NCBI GenBank assembly: GCA_007449985.2 | Contig: VIIQ02000838.1 | Location: forward strand, 62,001-126,000 | DNA: 64,000 bases | Direction of reading: 5' to 3' | From: Desmodesmus armatus | Taxonomy: Eukaryota > Chlorophyta > Chlorophyceae > Sphaeropleales > Scenedesmaceae | Translations under genes and position numbers: made by a program | Shown: positions 55,675 through 64,000 of the stretch, piece after piece | Layout of the letters: each line of letters begins with the position of its first letter | How positions within the stretch are numbered: the first letter of the stretch is position 1 | Notes under the pieces: generated by a model | What the model was told of the DNA's origin: nothing | Databases searched by the model: none | The model's input: only the letters and a program-made list of their open reading frames with translations

Positions 55675-58600
55675 TCACCGCTTTGAGACAGCCGCAGGTT
55701 GAGCACCGGCCTCAGATGCTGCTGCTGCTGGCGCACCTCCAGCATTCCCCGTCAGCTGCTCCAAACACGCCAACAGCACCTTCCTCTTTTCAAGCCTGAA
55801 CGCAGCCGCCACTGCTGCCGCTGCAGCCGCTGACACACCGCCGCCATTGCTGCCACCAGCAGCAGCAGCAGGAGCCCCCTTCCTGCTTCCTTTACTGCTC
55901 ACTGCCGACCCTGCAGCCTTCTCCTGCTGCTTTGAGGGAGGGGCCCCTAGCACAGAGAGCTCTTGCTGACAAGCATGCACCAACACAAGCCCCAGCTTCT
56001 GTTCCGTGGCAGCATCTGCTGCTGTGGCATAGCTCCCCGGAGACCCCGGCGGTAAACCCTGTGCGCTATCCCCACCCGTGTTGCTCGTTCCGTTGCTTCC
56101 CGTACCGCTGCTGCTGCTGCCGCTACCAGGGACCAAGAGGTACCGCAGGGCCTGTAGGGTCTCGGCCCCAAAACCCCGGCGTGTTATAACGACCTCCTGT
56201 AACGCCTGCAGCAGCCCTTCGCGGTTTAGGGCGTCCAGGCGTTGCTGGCAGGGAGGCTGTAGCTGCTCGAGCCATTTGAGGAGACTGGTCATGACGTACA
56301 CGTCGTGGGGGTTGTCCTGCTCTACGAAGCCGTACATCTGCAGCAGGCTGTCGTTGTTCTGAGTGCCGTAGCTGATGAAGACCTGCCAAGGGGGAAAATA
56401 ACGTTAAAAACACGTCAGTTTTGAGATGTATTCGAGCGCTGAAGATCTGGGTTGAGGTTACCACACAGTTACTACGAGGTAAGCAGGAAATTGAGGAACA
56501 CAAAGACCACACAAAGACCCTGTGTGCTACAGAGTAATGGTGCACACGGATCAAGCAGCACACGCAGTCACACGTCACCAAAGGCCTGTGTGCTTGCACC
56601 CAAGCGGCCCCAGTTGCAAGCGCCAGGCTGACCCATTCATCAAGGTCAATGTCATACCTGTTTGTCAGGGCTGTAGGCTGCTGCTGCTGAGACAATGAAG
56701 GAGTCTCGAGGGTAGTCGTAGCTGACCTCAGACTGCAGCAGCACAGAAGAAAACGAGCGGGAAAATATGGGTCTTTGCTACAGGTGGGTGGGTGGGTGGG
56801 TGGCTAGGTGACTCTTCACAGATATTGGATTTTGAAAGCTCCATACTTGAGTGGGCGGACCGAAAGGGCGGTCATAGCTCACCTCAGACTGCAGAAGGAA
56901 AGGAGGAGAATGGAGAGAGAGCAGAAGATAATGTAAGCCGTGGATCCCCAAAAGTTGTGGGTTGGAATCTGTGTAGTTGATGTACTGGGTGGTACACAAA
57001 TACTGCACGGAGACCGCGAGCAAGCTTAAAAACATAACCAGCCGCTGCGTGTGCTCAGTCACACACTCAAGCAGCCCCTGATGCTGGTCCTCTATCTCTC
57101 ATCCTCTAGCTCTCAATAACACCCAGCCACCCACCGACCCATACCCTGCACCTGCCTGCCGGCCCAGCCACCCACCGTGTTGATGCTGCTGTGGTTGATC
57201 AGATCCACCACAGGACACATCGCATACTGCTTCAGCTTGTTGCTTAGCAGCAGCTCATATATGATGTTGAACAGGAACACAGCAGCAGCAGCACCCAAGC
57301 CGTTGCTCAGGTCACCACCAGCAGCAGTGTTCACAACCACCAGCACAGCAACGAGCCCACTGAGCTTCAGTCGGTCTTGGAGGGTGGAGGCAACGTAGGG
57401 GCCGGAGAACGTGCGGCTTCGCACCAAAGACAGCGCACGGAAGAAGTCCTGTGTTTGCAACGGCAATTGCGGCAGCAGCAGCAGCAGCAGGGTGCAAGGT
57501 CAGTGTGTAAGAACTAGAAACTACACAATGGTGGGTGGAGGCAACGTAGGGGCCTGAGAAGGTGCGGCTGCGCACTAAAGACAGCGCACAGAAGAAGTCC
57601 TGCGTTGGCGGCGGCAGCAGCAGCAGCAGCAGCAGCAGAAGCAGGGTGTTGGATCAGTGTGTGCAGAGGTAGCTAGTGCTGGGAGGCGACGTAGGGGCCT
57701 GAAAAGGTGCGACTACGCACCAAAGACAGCGCACGGCAGAAGTCCTGCGTTGACGGCGGCACAAGCAGCAGCAGCAGCAGCAGGGTATTGGGTGAGTGGG
57801 TGCAGAGGTAGCTAGTGAGGGATGGAGGCGACATAGGGGCCTGAAAACGTGCGGCTGCGCACCAAAGACAGCGCACGGAAGAAGTCCTGCGTTGATGGCG
57901 GCACAAGCAGCAGCAGCAGCACCGGCAGGGTCTGAGACGTGAGGAAGAGTGGCAAGATGCATACCTGTTGCTGGGTGCTGCCATTTTGTCGACCAAGCCC
58001 TCCCCCTCAACACCTCAAACCACAACCAGAACGGTTTGTAAACCATCTATCATGAGGGTCGTGCATCACTACCCTCGACATACCTGCTTGCTGGGTGCTG
58101 CTGCCTTGTTGACCAAGCCCTGCGCCTCAACACGTCATACCACAACACACCTCATACCACAATAAAACCGGTTTGTACACCATCTATCATGAGGGTCGTG
58201 CCTCACCACCCCCAACACACCTGCTTGCTGGGTGCTGCTGCCTTGTTGACCAAGCACTCCGCCCTCGATACCTGTTACTAAAAAGGTACGTGCACCGTCA
58301 CCCCCAATCATTGTGGTTGTCGATATCTGCTACATACCTGCTTGCTGGGTGCTGCTGCCTTGTTGACCAAGCCGTCTGCCAGGAACTTGTCGTACAGCCC
58401 TTTCCACTCCCCCTGCTGCTCAGTGACCTTGTGCACCAGGTGGCTGTACTGCAGCTGCTGCACCTGATCAACACTCCAGTTCACAGGACTGTCAACCTGC
58501 AGGCAGGGGCACATAGCTTAGTCAGTGTCAGCCTGACAAAGCAACACAAACTAGTTGACAGGACTGTCCACCTGCAGGCCGGGGCACACACAGCTCAGTC

Positions 58601-60663
58601 CGTCTCAGCCTGACAAAGCAACAAAAAACAGTTCATGAAGCTGTCAATCTGCAGGCAGGGGCACATATTCAGTGTCAGCCTGACAGAGCAACACAAACTA
58701 GTTGACATGACTGTCAACCTGCAGGCAGGGGAAAGCACAGCCAAGTCAGTGTCAGCCTGACAAAGCTACACAGCCCATTTCATTGTTGATCCTGGCCTGC
58801 GCCACCCATAGCATGCAAACCCTGCGCTACACCGCCGCCCCTGCTGCAACCTCCAAACCTTGCAACCAGCATTCAAAGAAACCAGCATTCAAAAGACTTT
58901 CAAAGAAAGAGTCCACAATTTCCATTACTCCCCACCCGGCCCACCTGCTGCGGCAGCTGCTGTATCCACTGGTAGAAGGGTGAAGCTGGCCCCTTGCGCC
59001 GCTACTAGTGCTCAATGTTCTGGGTCACACAAAGGTGCTAGTCTGCACTACCTCTATTCCAATGGCTGCCCTTGTTATCAAATACCCCTCACAACATCCC
59101 AGTAGTGCCACAGTAGTGCAGCAGTGCCGGCATCCTCCACCCCCCCCCCCCCACACACACACCTGCTGTGGCAGCTGCTGTATCCACTGGTAAAAGGGTG
59201 AAGCTGGTCCCTTGCGCTGCTCACACAGCAGCCGTACACCCAGCTTCACAAACCAGGGGGCTGAATCCCAGTGGCTGCTGCTCACAAACTCCTGAAGGCC
59301 GCAGCAGCAGCAGCAGCAGCGGGAGCAGCAGCAGCAGCAGCAGCAGCAGCGGCAGCAGCAGCAGCAGCAGTGCAGGCGAGACACAGGAAGTGCAGTCGAA
59401 TGTCTTTGGCCTAGACTCAACAACTGTAGGTCACTAGGACACCTGGTGCTGTGCTGTGCTAGTGCTGTGCTAGTGCTGTGCTAGTGCTGTGCTAGTGCTG
59501 TGCTAGTGCTGTGCTAGTGCTGTGCTAGTGCCCAACACAACTGTTTCCTTCGCTAGTGCCCAACACAACTGTTTCCTTCGCCGACCACGTGCTTGATCCC
59601 AACTGCCACGCACTGCGCCTAGTCTAGGGGTACAATACACCAACTTAGTTGGTATATCAGTACCCCTGCCGAGCCCCAGTGGCCAGTTCAGTGGCTGCTG
59701 CAAGTTTCTGAGTCAAAAGTTCCAACAATACTGGGCCACAGCTGTGTACTGCCACTCAGTGCTGCTGTCAAACCCAAGTGGCTGACAAGTGTTCTAGCCA
59801 ACAAGTGCTCTAGCTGGCTAACAGGTGTTCAGCTAGTGGCAGCTGGAGGCACTTACTGGGCAAGGGCAGCGCTGCTTTGGAGGCAGAGTCAGGGCGGCCT
59901 GACGAGGCACTGACACGATTATGTCATCAACTGCAATGTCACTCTTTGCTGATAGGCCGCGCACGCCGTCGAAAGCAGCAGGCTGCAGCTTGGGAAACTC
60001 AATGCCTGAAGCAGTGGGAATAGACATTGCAGCATCAACCAGCAGCAGTAGGAATTGTTGGCAGCTAGAGCAGGGCGAAGGGGGCGGGGTTGATGAGGTG
60101 TGATTCCAAGGCAGGGGGGGGGGATGGCAAGAGTGACACGGTGTAGCTTGAGGAACCTAATGCCTGTGTCAGGGTGGGAGCAGTGGGAGTGCTGCGGTAG
60201 GTAGGGAGTAGGGTTGTTCATCAGGGGGTACCACCAGGGAGCAGAGGGGTGCTGCATCTTGCAGGGGTGCTGCTGCCTGCTGGAGAGCGGCCATATGTAC
60301 TAGCGCACCTGCTGCCATTGTGTCTCAATTTGCTCCTTTATTTGTGTGCAGTACGTGCTGACAAGTGTGCACAGACTGAATCAAATGCTGCTGGTGTGGC
60401 AAAACAGCGCTGTGGTAGTTGCGCCAGGTCAGCATGATGAGATTCTGTCCAAGCAGCGGCGACCCACCTTGCGACTGTGCCCACTCCAAGAACGTTGCTG
60501 TACCTTTGTCATCGATGAATACAGGCCGTGCTTGCTGCTTTGCTGCCTGGGCAGCAACACTGTCTGCCCGTCTGCTGCTGTAAGGGGGCAGCAAAGCACG
60601 TCCACGAGTATGAAGGCTAGGTAACGTTCCATGACACCCTTGGAGGTGTAATTGAGCAGTCAT
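55675..60663 (-). CDS. SET-domain protein methyltransferase, Rubisco LSMT/SETD3 type, 562 aa
   Basis: Exons (-) 60468-60663, 59857-60005, 59163-59291, 58338-58496, 57176-57448, 56658-56732 and 55675-56382 join in phase. Plant members of this family trimethylate lysines of Rubisco large subunit or plastid aldolase; animal SETD3 methylates actin His. Seen: an N-terminus with Arg, Ser and few acids (about 1-40), compatible with plastid import; FLEWAQSQ; FDGVRGLSAKSDIAVDDIIV, the first SET strands; SPFYQWIQQLP; SLVRSRTFSGP; the SAM-binding PVVDLINHSS (about 292-300); and the C-SET VFISYGTQNNDSLLQMYGFV (Tyr about 332). The C-terminal part matches a substrate-binding helical region with long Ser/Gly/Ala inserts. 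The substrate cannot be deduced. Most introns carry exon-edge copies. It is head-to-head with HISN2. Confidence 0.88.
56868..56893 (-). repeat. Short copy of SET exon 6 5' edge
   Basis: CTGCAG|TCTGAGGT and the following AGCTATGACCG (SEVSYDR) lie upstream of the true exon 6 (56658-56732, SEVSYDYPRD). The match is about 25 nt with the acceptor. Confidence 0.7.
57536..57893 (-). repeat. Three copies of SET exon 5 5' edge with acceptors
   Basis: Copies at about 57536-57602, 57673-57748 and 57822-57893 each begin at GCAG|GACTTCTT and keep 60-70 nt of the true exon 5 (57176-57448). All still read D-F-x-x-ALSLVRSRTFSGPYVAS without a stop. They are spaced 137-149 bp apart with (CAG)n between. High conservation and intact frames suggest recent copying or homogenisation. 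Confidence 0.93.
57959..58262 (-). repeat. Three copies of SET exon 4 3' edge with donors
   Basis: Copies at about 57959-57998, 58079-58120 and 58218-58262 repeat the last 40 nt of exon 4 (58338-58496), reading LVNKAAAPSKQ before the donor. Spacing is about 115-140 bp. They lie downstream of the exon, mirroring the acceptor copies of exon 5 in the same intron. Confidence 0.92.
58497..58775 (-). repeat. About 80-bp tandem array from SET exon 4 5' edge
   Basis: Three further units upstream of exon 4 each contain the acceptor and the first codons (CCTGCAG|GTTGACAGTC type), near 58560, 58640 and 58715, joined by GTCAGTGTCAGCCTGACAAA. Only the unit next to exon 4 leads into open coding sequence. 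Confidence 0.88.
58925..58990 (-). repeat. Copy of SET exon 3 3' edge with donor
   Basis: The last 55-60 nt of exon 3 (59163-59291), encoding GPASPFYQWIQQLPQQ, recur in frame at about 58927-58985 with the donor, downstream of the exon. Confidence 0.88.
59446..59581. repeat. 11-bp and 28-bp tandem repeats
   Basis: About eight units of TGCTGTGCTAG (59446-59530) are followed by two units of about 28 bp containing GCCCAACACAACTGTTTCCT (about 59530-59581). They lie in the SET gene intron 2. Confidence 0.88.
60138..60165 (-). repeat. Short copy of SET exon 2 5' edge
   Basis: CAG|GCATTAGGTTCCTCAAGCT resembles the true exon 2 start CAG|GCATTGAGTTTCCCAAGCT and lies about 145 bp upstream of it. Confidence 0.6.
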
Positions 60664-60929
60664 AGTGACAGGACTGCGCTGGGACGCCCACAGCTGACAG
60701 CAGACGCACGAAGGCACACGAACTTTCACGTCGTGATCAAGTGTTGGATTGAACGTGCCACATTTGACTTCGAAAATGTATTGGAGCCCCGACTGTGCGA
60801 GAGGAAACGGAAACGACAAAATTGCCATATAAACTGCCACAACCGACGGGTGCTGCACCTAAAGCGGTGCAATCGCTGCTATACTGCTTTCTGATTGTTA
60901 ACAAGGCAGTTAGGTACCTTGCCGCCACA
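60664..60929. promoter_or_regulatory. Divergent promoter of SET gene and HISN2
   Basis: The 266 bp separate the two start codons. TATAAA at 60828-60833 lies 97 nt before the HISN2 ATG. No clear TATA faces the SET gene. A frame open from 60795 could extend HISN2 upstream, but the TATA position argues for the ATG at 60930. Confidence 0.6.
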
Positions 60930-63900
60930 ATGGCTCTGCTTCACGCCCAGTCCCAAATGCAGATCAGTACAACTGCCAGGCAGTCTGTACAGAATACAAT
61001 CCTGCCACCCCACAGGTTGCAGGCAGCTTTCAAACGCTCTCTTACACACAGACAGCGTAATGGAGCGCAGCTATGCCGGGCTGTGGAGTCAGCAGAACAG
61101 CAGCAGCAAGTGCAGGTGCAGCCAGAAGCAGCAGTACCTGGCATGAGTGCATACCTAGACAGCTTGCGCTGGGCAAAGGACGGCCTAGTGCCCGTCATCG
61201 TTCAGGTAAGCTGGCACACACGGGTTTATGTAATCATGGGCGCATTGCTGAACTGCTGGCTATTGCATGTTGTCATGCCTCGTTTGCTGGCGCACAGCAA
61301 TGTGTCTCAAGGTCCCTTGTGTTTCTGATACCTCTGCTGCTGCTACTGCTGCCATTCTTTATTTTTTCTTTATTTTCAAACACATGCAGCATGTTGACAC
61401 TGGGGAGCTGCTGATGCAAGCATATGCAGACAGGGCATCCATCAATGAGACTCTGCAGACAAAGTGAGCACAATCACGCATCCAACCCTGGAGTCGTTTG
61501 CTCAGCTTGGCAGCCGCAGCAGCAGCAGCAGCAGCAGCAGCAGTGGCAGCACGTGCATGCTGATCGCATGGATAGTCAGCGCAGCAGATGCAGTAGCAAT
61601 TCCTGGCACAGGCCATGATGAAGCAATGGCCAACAGGGTGGATGGCCTAGCAGCGTCTGTAAGATGCAGGGTGGCAACCCACATCGCCCCATCGGTGCCT
61701 TGTGCAGAGTGCAGCAGATGCAGCATGTTTTTTTTGGGGGTTTTACCAGGGGGGGGGCGTAATCCCAATGCAGCATGGACAAATGTTGAGACAAATGTTC
61801 AAATGCCTCACTCTGCTGTGGAACAGCAGCTGCAAGAGGTTTTACCTTCTCTCTCAGACTCGATGCCGAACTCTGATGTGGTGTTGTGTGCCCTGCTCTG
61901 CCGTGCTGTGCTATGCTGTGCTATGCTGTGACGTGCCCTGTGTGTGATAGGATGGCCACTTTCTACAGCCGCAGCCGCAAGGAGCGCTGGTGCAAAGGAG
62001 AGACCAGCGGGAACTTCATCCAGGTCACAGGGGTAGGTGTCACGCTGCTGTGTGGCCCGGATACATCACACAGATGTCTCTACTGATGTTGCCAGTGCTG
62101 CCAGGCGCAGGAAGTTGATGTACTACAGCAACAGTTACAGTGTTTATGGCATGGAAATGCCGTGCATCTTGCAAGGGAGCCAGAGGCTCACGGGGTCCTG
62201 ACTGTGTGCGCAGGGGTTGCTGTGGCTGTCATACCAATGTCAAAGTACACACCTGAGTAGATGCTGTAGTAGTGGGTTGCAGTGTTGGGGGAGCAGCATA
62301 CTGCAGCCACTGCCAGCAGCAGCAACATTGCCAGCATGGCAATAGTTTGCCCAAGCCTGCAGCGAGATTTCTTATTATGCAGGACGGTCCCACTAAGGTT
62401 TGTGCAGTGCACCCGTGACGTCCTTACTTCTGTCGACGTTGCTGCTGCTGCTGCTGCTGCTGTAGGTGTACCACGACTGTGACAGGGACTCCCTGATCTA
62501 CCTCGGTGACCCCATCGGACCCACCTGCCACACAGGAGCAAGGTGGGCCCTAAGCAGCGAAGTTACACGGATAATTGTTTCTATGTTAGGGAGGTACATC
62601 GTCCATGACACCATGCTTTTGGTTTGGTCTTTGTTCCAAGATGTCATTTGGGATGTCATGTTGTCATAGTTTGCTCCACAGGACCTGTTGGTTCCCTGAA
62701 GCACACGGGGGGGGGGGGGGGGGGGGGGGGCTGGCTTGAGCCGTGAGGGCAGTCTGACACAGAAATGAGCACAATTGGCTGGTGCTGGCTCAACAGACCC
62801 CCTAAATTTCACACCTGCGTATCCAAAAGGACTGATTCACAAGGGCTACATGTGTTGATGCCCTTCGTTTCCACAGGACCTGCTGGTTCCATGAAGCGCG
62901 GGTGGGGTCTGAGGCTGGTTTGAGCTGTGAGGGCAGTCCAGAGCAGCACGACCAGCACGCCCCCCTCACCACACTCATGGCCCTTGAGCACACGATACAG
63001 CAGCGGCGGCTGGACATGGAGACACAAACAGGTGTGCAAGGGGGGGGCACGGGTGGTGGTGGGGGGGTGGTGGTGGTGGTGTGTGTGTGTGTGGGGGGGG
63101 GGGTGGAGGGGGGGGGACCTGGTGTGAGCATTTGTGTGTGCGTGCGTGCGTGCGTTGGGGGTGGGGAAGGGGGCGGGGAGGTGGGGTGAGGGGGAGGGAC
63201 TAGCTGCACTACACTCATGGCCCTGGAGCACATGCATACAGCAGCGGCGGCTGGACTTGAGTTTGACGTGTGTGTAGACACAGGGAGTGTATCCACTGTG
63301 TGTTTTGTGTGTTGTTTGTGTGTGTGTGGGGGGGGGGGTGCGCCCGGGTATGTGTGTGTGTGTGTGTGGGTGGGGGGGGGGGGGGGGGGGGCGGTTGCTT
63401 CACTCGAGTAATGTGCATGCAGAAAGTCTTGAACAATTGTTGTGGGGCGCTTCTGAAACAACAACATGAGGTCGAAAGTTGAAACTGCCACTGCATCATG
63501 CTGCCTCTGTGCTGTTGTTACTTTTATTCTGAAAACATGTATAGCGGGAGGCTGCATAATGAGGCCTGAATCCGTCCTGCAAGCATCTCGGTGCACAGTT
63601 AAGAATGCTCCTGTTACAACTTGCACTTTTGTTGGTTCACACACCTTACTGTGTGTGTTGCGCTGCTGCTGTAGGTGGCAAGCCCTCTTGGACTGCTAAG
63701 CTGCTGTCTAACCCAGAGCTGCTGTGCAAAAAGGTGAGGAAGGGCATGTCCATGTTTATGTTTTCATGTTCATGGCTGCAACAGCCATGAACGCCATGCA
63801 TGCAGCGTGCGCAAGCTAGCCAGCCGGCTGTCGCCACAGGAGTGATACACCATCACGTGCCTGCGTGACTTGTCACTGCAATTACCGGTTTGTGAGGCGG

Positions 63901-64000
63901 CTTGTGAGCCCTGCCAGGTGATTTTGACTGTAGCTGTTATTTAGTAACCGTCACTATAACTGTAACTGTCACTGCAACCGCAGGTTCGTGAGGAGGCTGG
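60930..64000 (+). CDS. HISN2: Bifunctional phosphoribosyl-AMP cyclohydrolase / phosphoribosyl-ATP pyrophosphohydrolase, 3' end missing
   Basis: This enzyme does steps two and three of histidine biosynthesis; in plants it is plastidial. Exons 60930-61205, 61390-61463, 61951-62032, 62466-62542, 62877-63031, 63675-63733 and 63984 onward join in phase (241 codons before the last, partial exon). Residues 1-60 are Ser/Thr/Arg/Gln-rich, transit-peptide-like. The cyclohydrolase (HisI) domain: GLVPVIVQ, DTGELLMQAYADR, MATFYSRSRKERWCKGETSG, YHDCDRDSLIYL and the zinc-site CHTGARTCWF. The pyrophosphohydrolase (HisE) domain starts PLTTLMALEHTI, then KPSWTAKLLSNPELLCKK and VREEA at the window edge. The fused order HisI-HisE is the usual one. 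Three exon-edge copies lie in its introns. Confidence 0.93.
62682..62765 (+). repeat. Copy of HISN2 exon 5 5' edge with acceptor
   Basis: CACAG|GACCTGTTGGTTCC and GAAGC match the start of exon 5 (62877, TCWF codons). The copy is split by a G run of about 22 nt, after which CTGGCTTGAGCCGTGAGGGC again matches the exon. It cannot be read through. Confidence 0.88.
63200..63265 (+). repeat. Copy of HISN2 exon 5 3' edge
   Basis: The sequence repeats the codons for TTLMALEH and QQRRLD with small changes, downstream of exon 5 (62877-63031). The donor has decayed. A copy of the dispersed TGTGTAGACACAGGGAGTG word follows at 63271-63290. Confidence 0.85.
63885..63905 (+). repeat. Possible short copy of HISN2 exon 7 5' edge
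   Basis: GGTTTGTGAGGCGGCTTGTG resembles the true exon start GGTTCGTGAGGAGGCTGG, 99 bp upstream of it. The match is short, so this is tentative. Confidence 0.4.

Noticed and set aside
62682..62712. First GACCTGTTGG segment as the real HISN2 exon 5
   Set aside because: It runs into a G homopolymer and has no donor; the copy at 62877 gives the conserved linker and HisE start.

Overview
The window looks like nuclear DNA from a green alga, probably a chlorophycean of the Chlamydomonas, Haematococcus or Scenedesmus kind. The evidence is many short GT-AG introns, coding sequence loaded with CAG/GCA-type Ala, Gln and Ser runs, TTTAGGG telomere-type repeats, TGTAA polyadenylation-type signals, and two genes with plastid-type N-termini (a histidine-biosynthesis enzyme and a Rubisco-LSMT-like SET protein). 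The species cannot be fixed from sequence alone.

Layout, left to right. RIO1 atypical kinase (-, 980-10537, 11 exons). A 139-aa probable mitochondrial single-pass membrane protein (+, 11084-12651). A gene-poor stretch holding a 21-unit 23-bp minisatellite and interstitial telomere repeats (12.7-21.4 kb). A GAF-domain protein (-, about 22.2-24.3 kb, 3' end unresolved). A small ORF behind a TATA box (+, 24569-24862). A 646-aa bZIP transcription factor (+, 27178-33390, 11 exons). A gene-poor stretch (33.4-38.5 kb). An unrecognised Ser/Ala/Gln-rich 900-aa protein (-, 38460-42223). A GT32/OCH1-type Golgi glycosyltransferase (-, 42406-44553, 4 exons). A 13-exon INCENP, the Aurora-kinase scaffold (+, 44928-52767). 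A gene-poor stretch (52.8-55.5 kb). A SET-domain protein methyltransferase of the Rubisco LSMT/SETD3 type (-, 55675-60663). Bifunctional HISN2 (+, from 60930, running off the right edge). For all main genes the exon phases join consistently; RIO1 and INCENP do so only if three single-base exonic indels are treated as sequence errors.

The most striking feature is not a gene. About 40 partial, decayed copies of exon edges lie in introns and just past stop codons. Copies of an exon's 5' edge carry its splice acceptor and lie upstream of that exon. Copies of an exon's 3' edge carry its splice donor and lie downstream. Copies of a terminal exon lie past the stop. I call them exon-edge echoes. They occur in seven of the nine main genes, and several introns have echo arrays at both ends. 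A second pattern is strand composition: each of the three convergent gene junctions is GT-rich on the side of the + gene and switches sharply to AC-rich near 19.48, 37.7 and 54.08 kb, as if transcription-linked skew runs kilobases past the stop codons.

The genes look like ordinary housekeeping functions (ribosome maturation, chromosome segregation, histidine synthesis, protein glycosylation, plastid protein methylation, regulation) with no evident shared pathway. Four divergent pairs share short upstream regions of about 270-550 bp.
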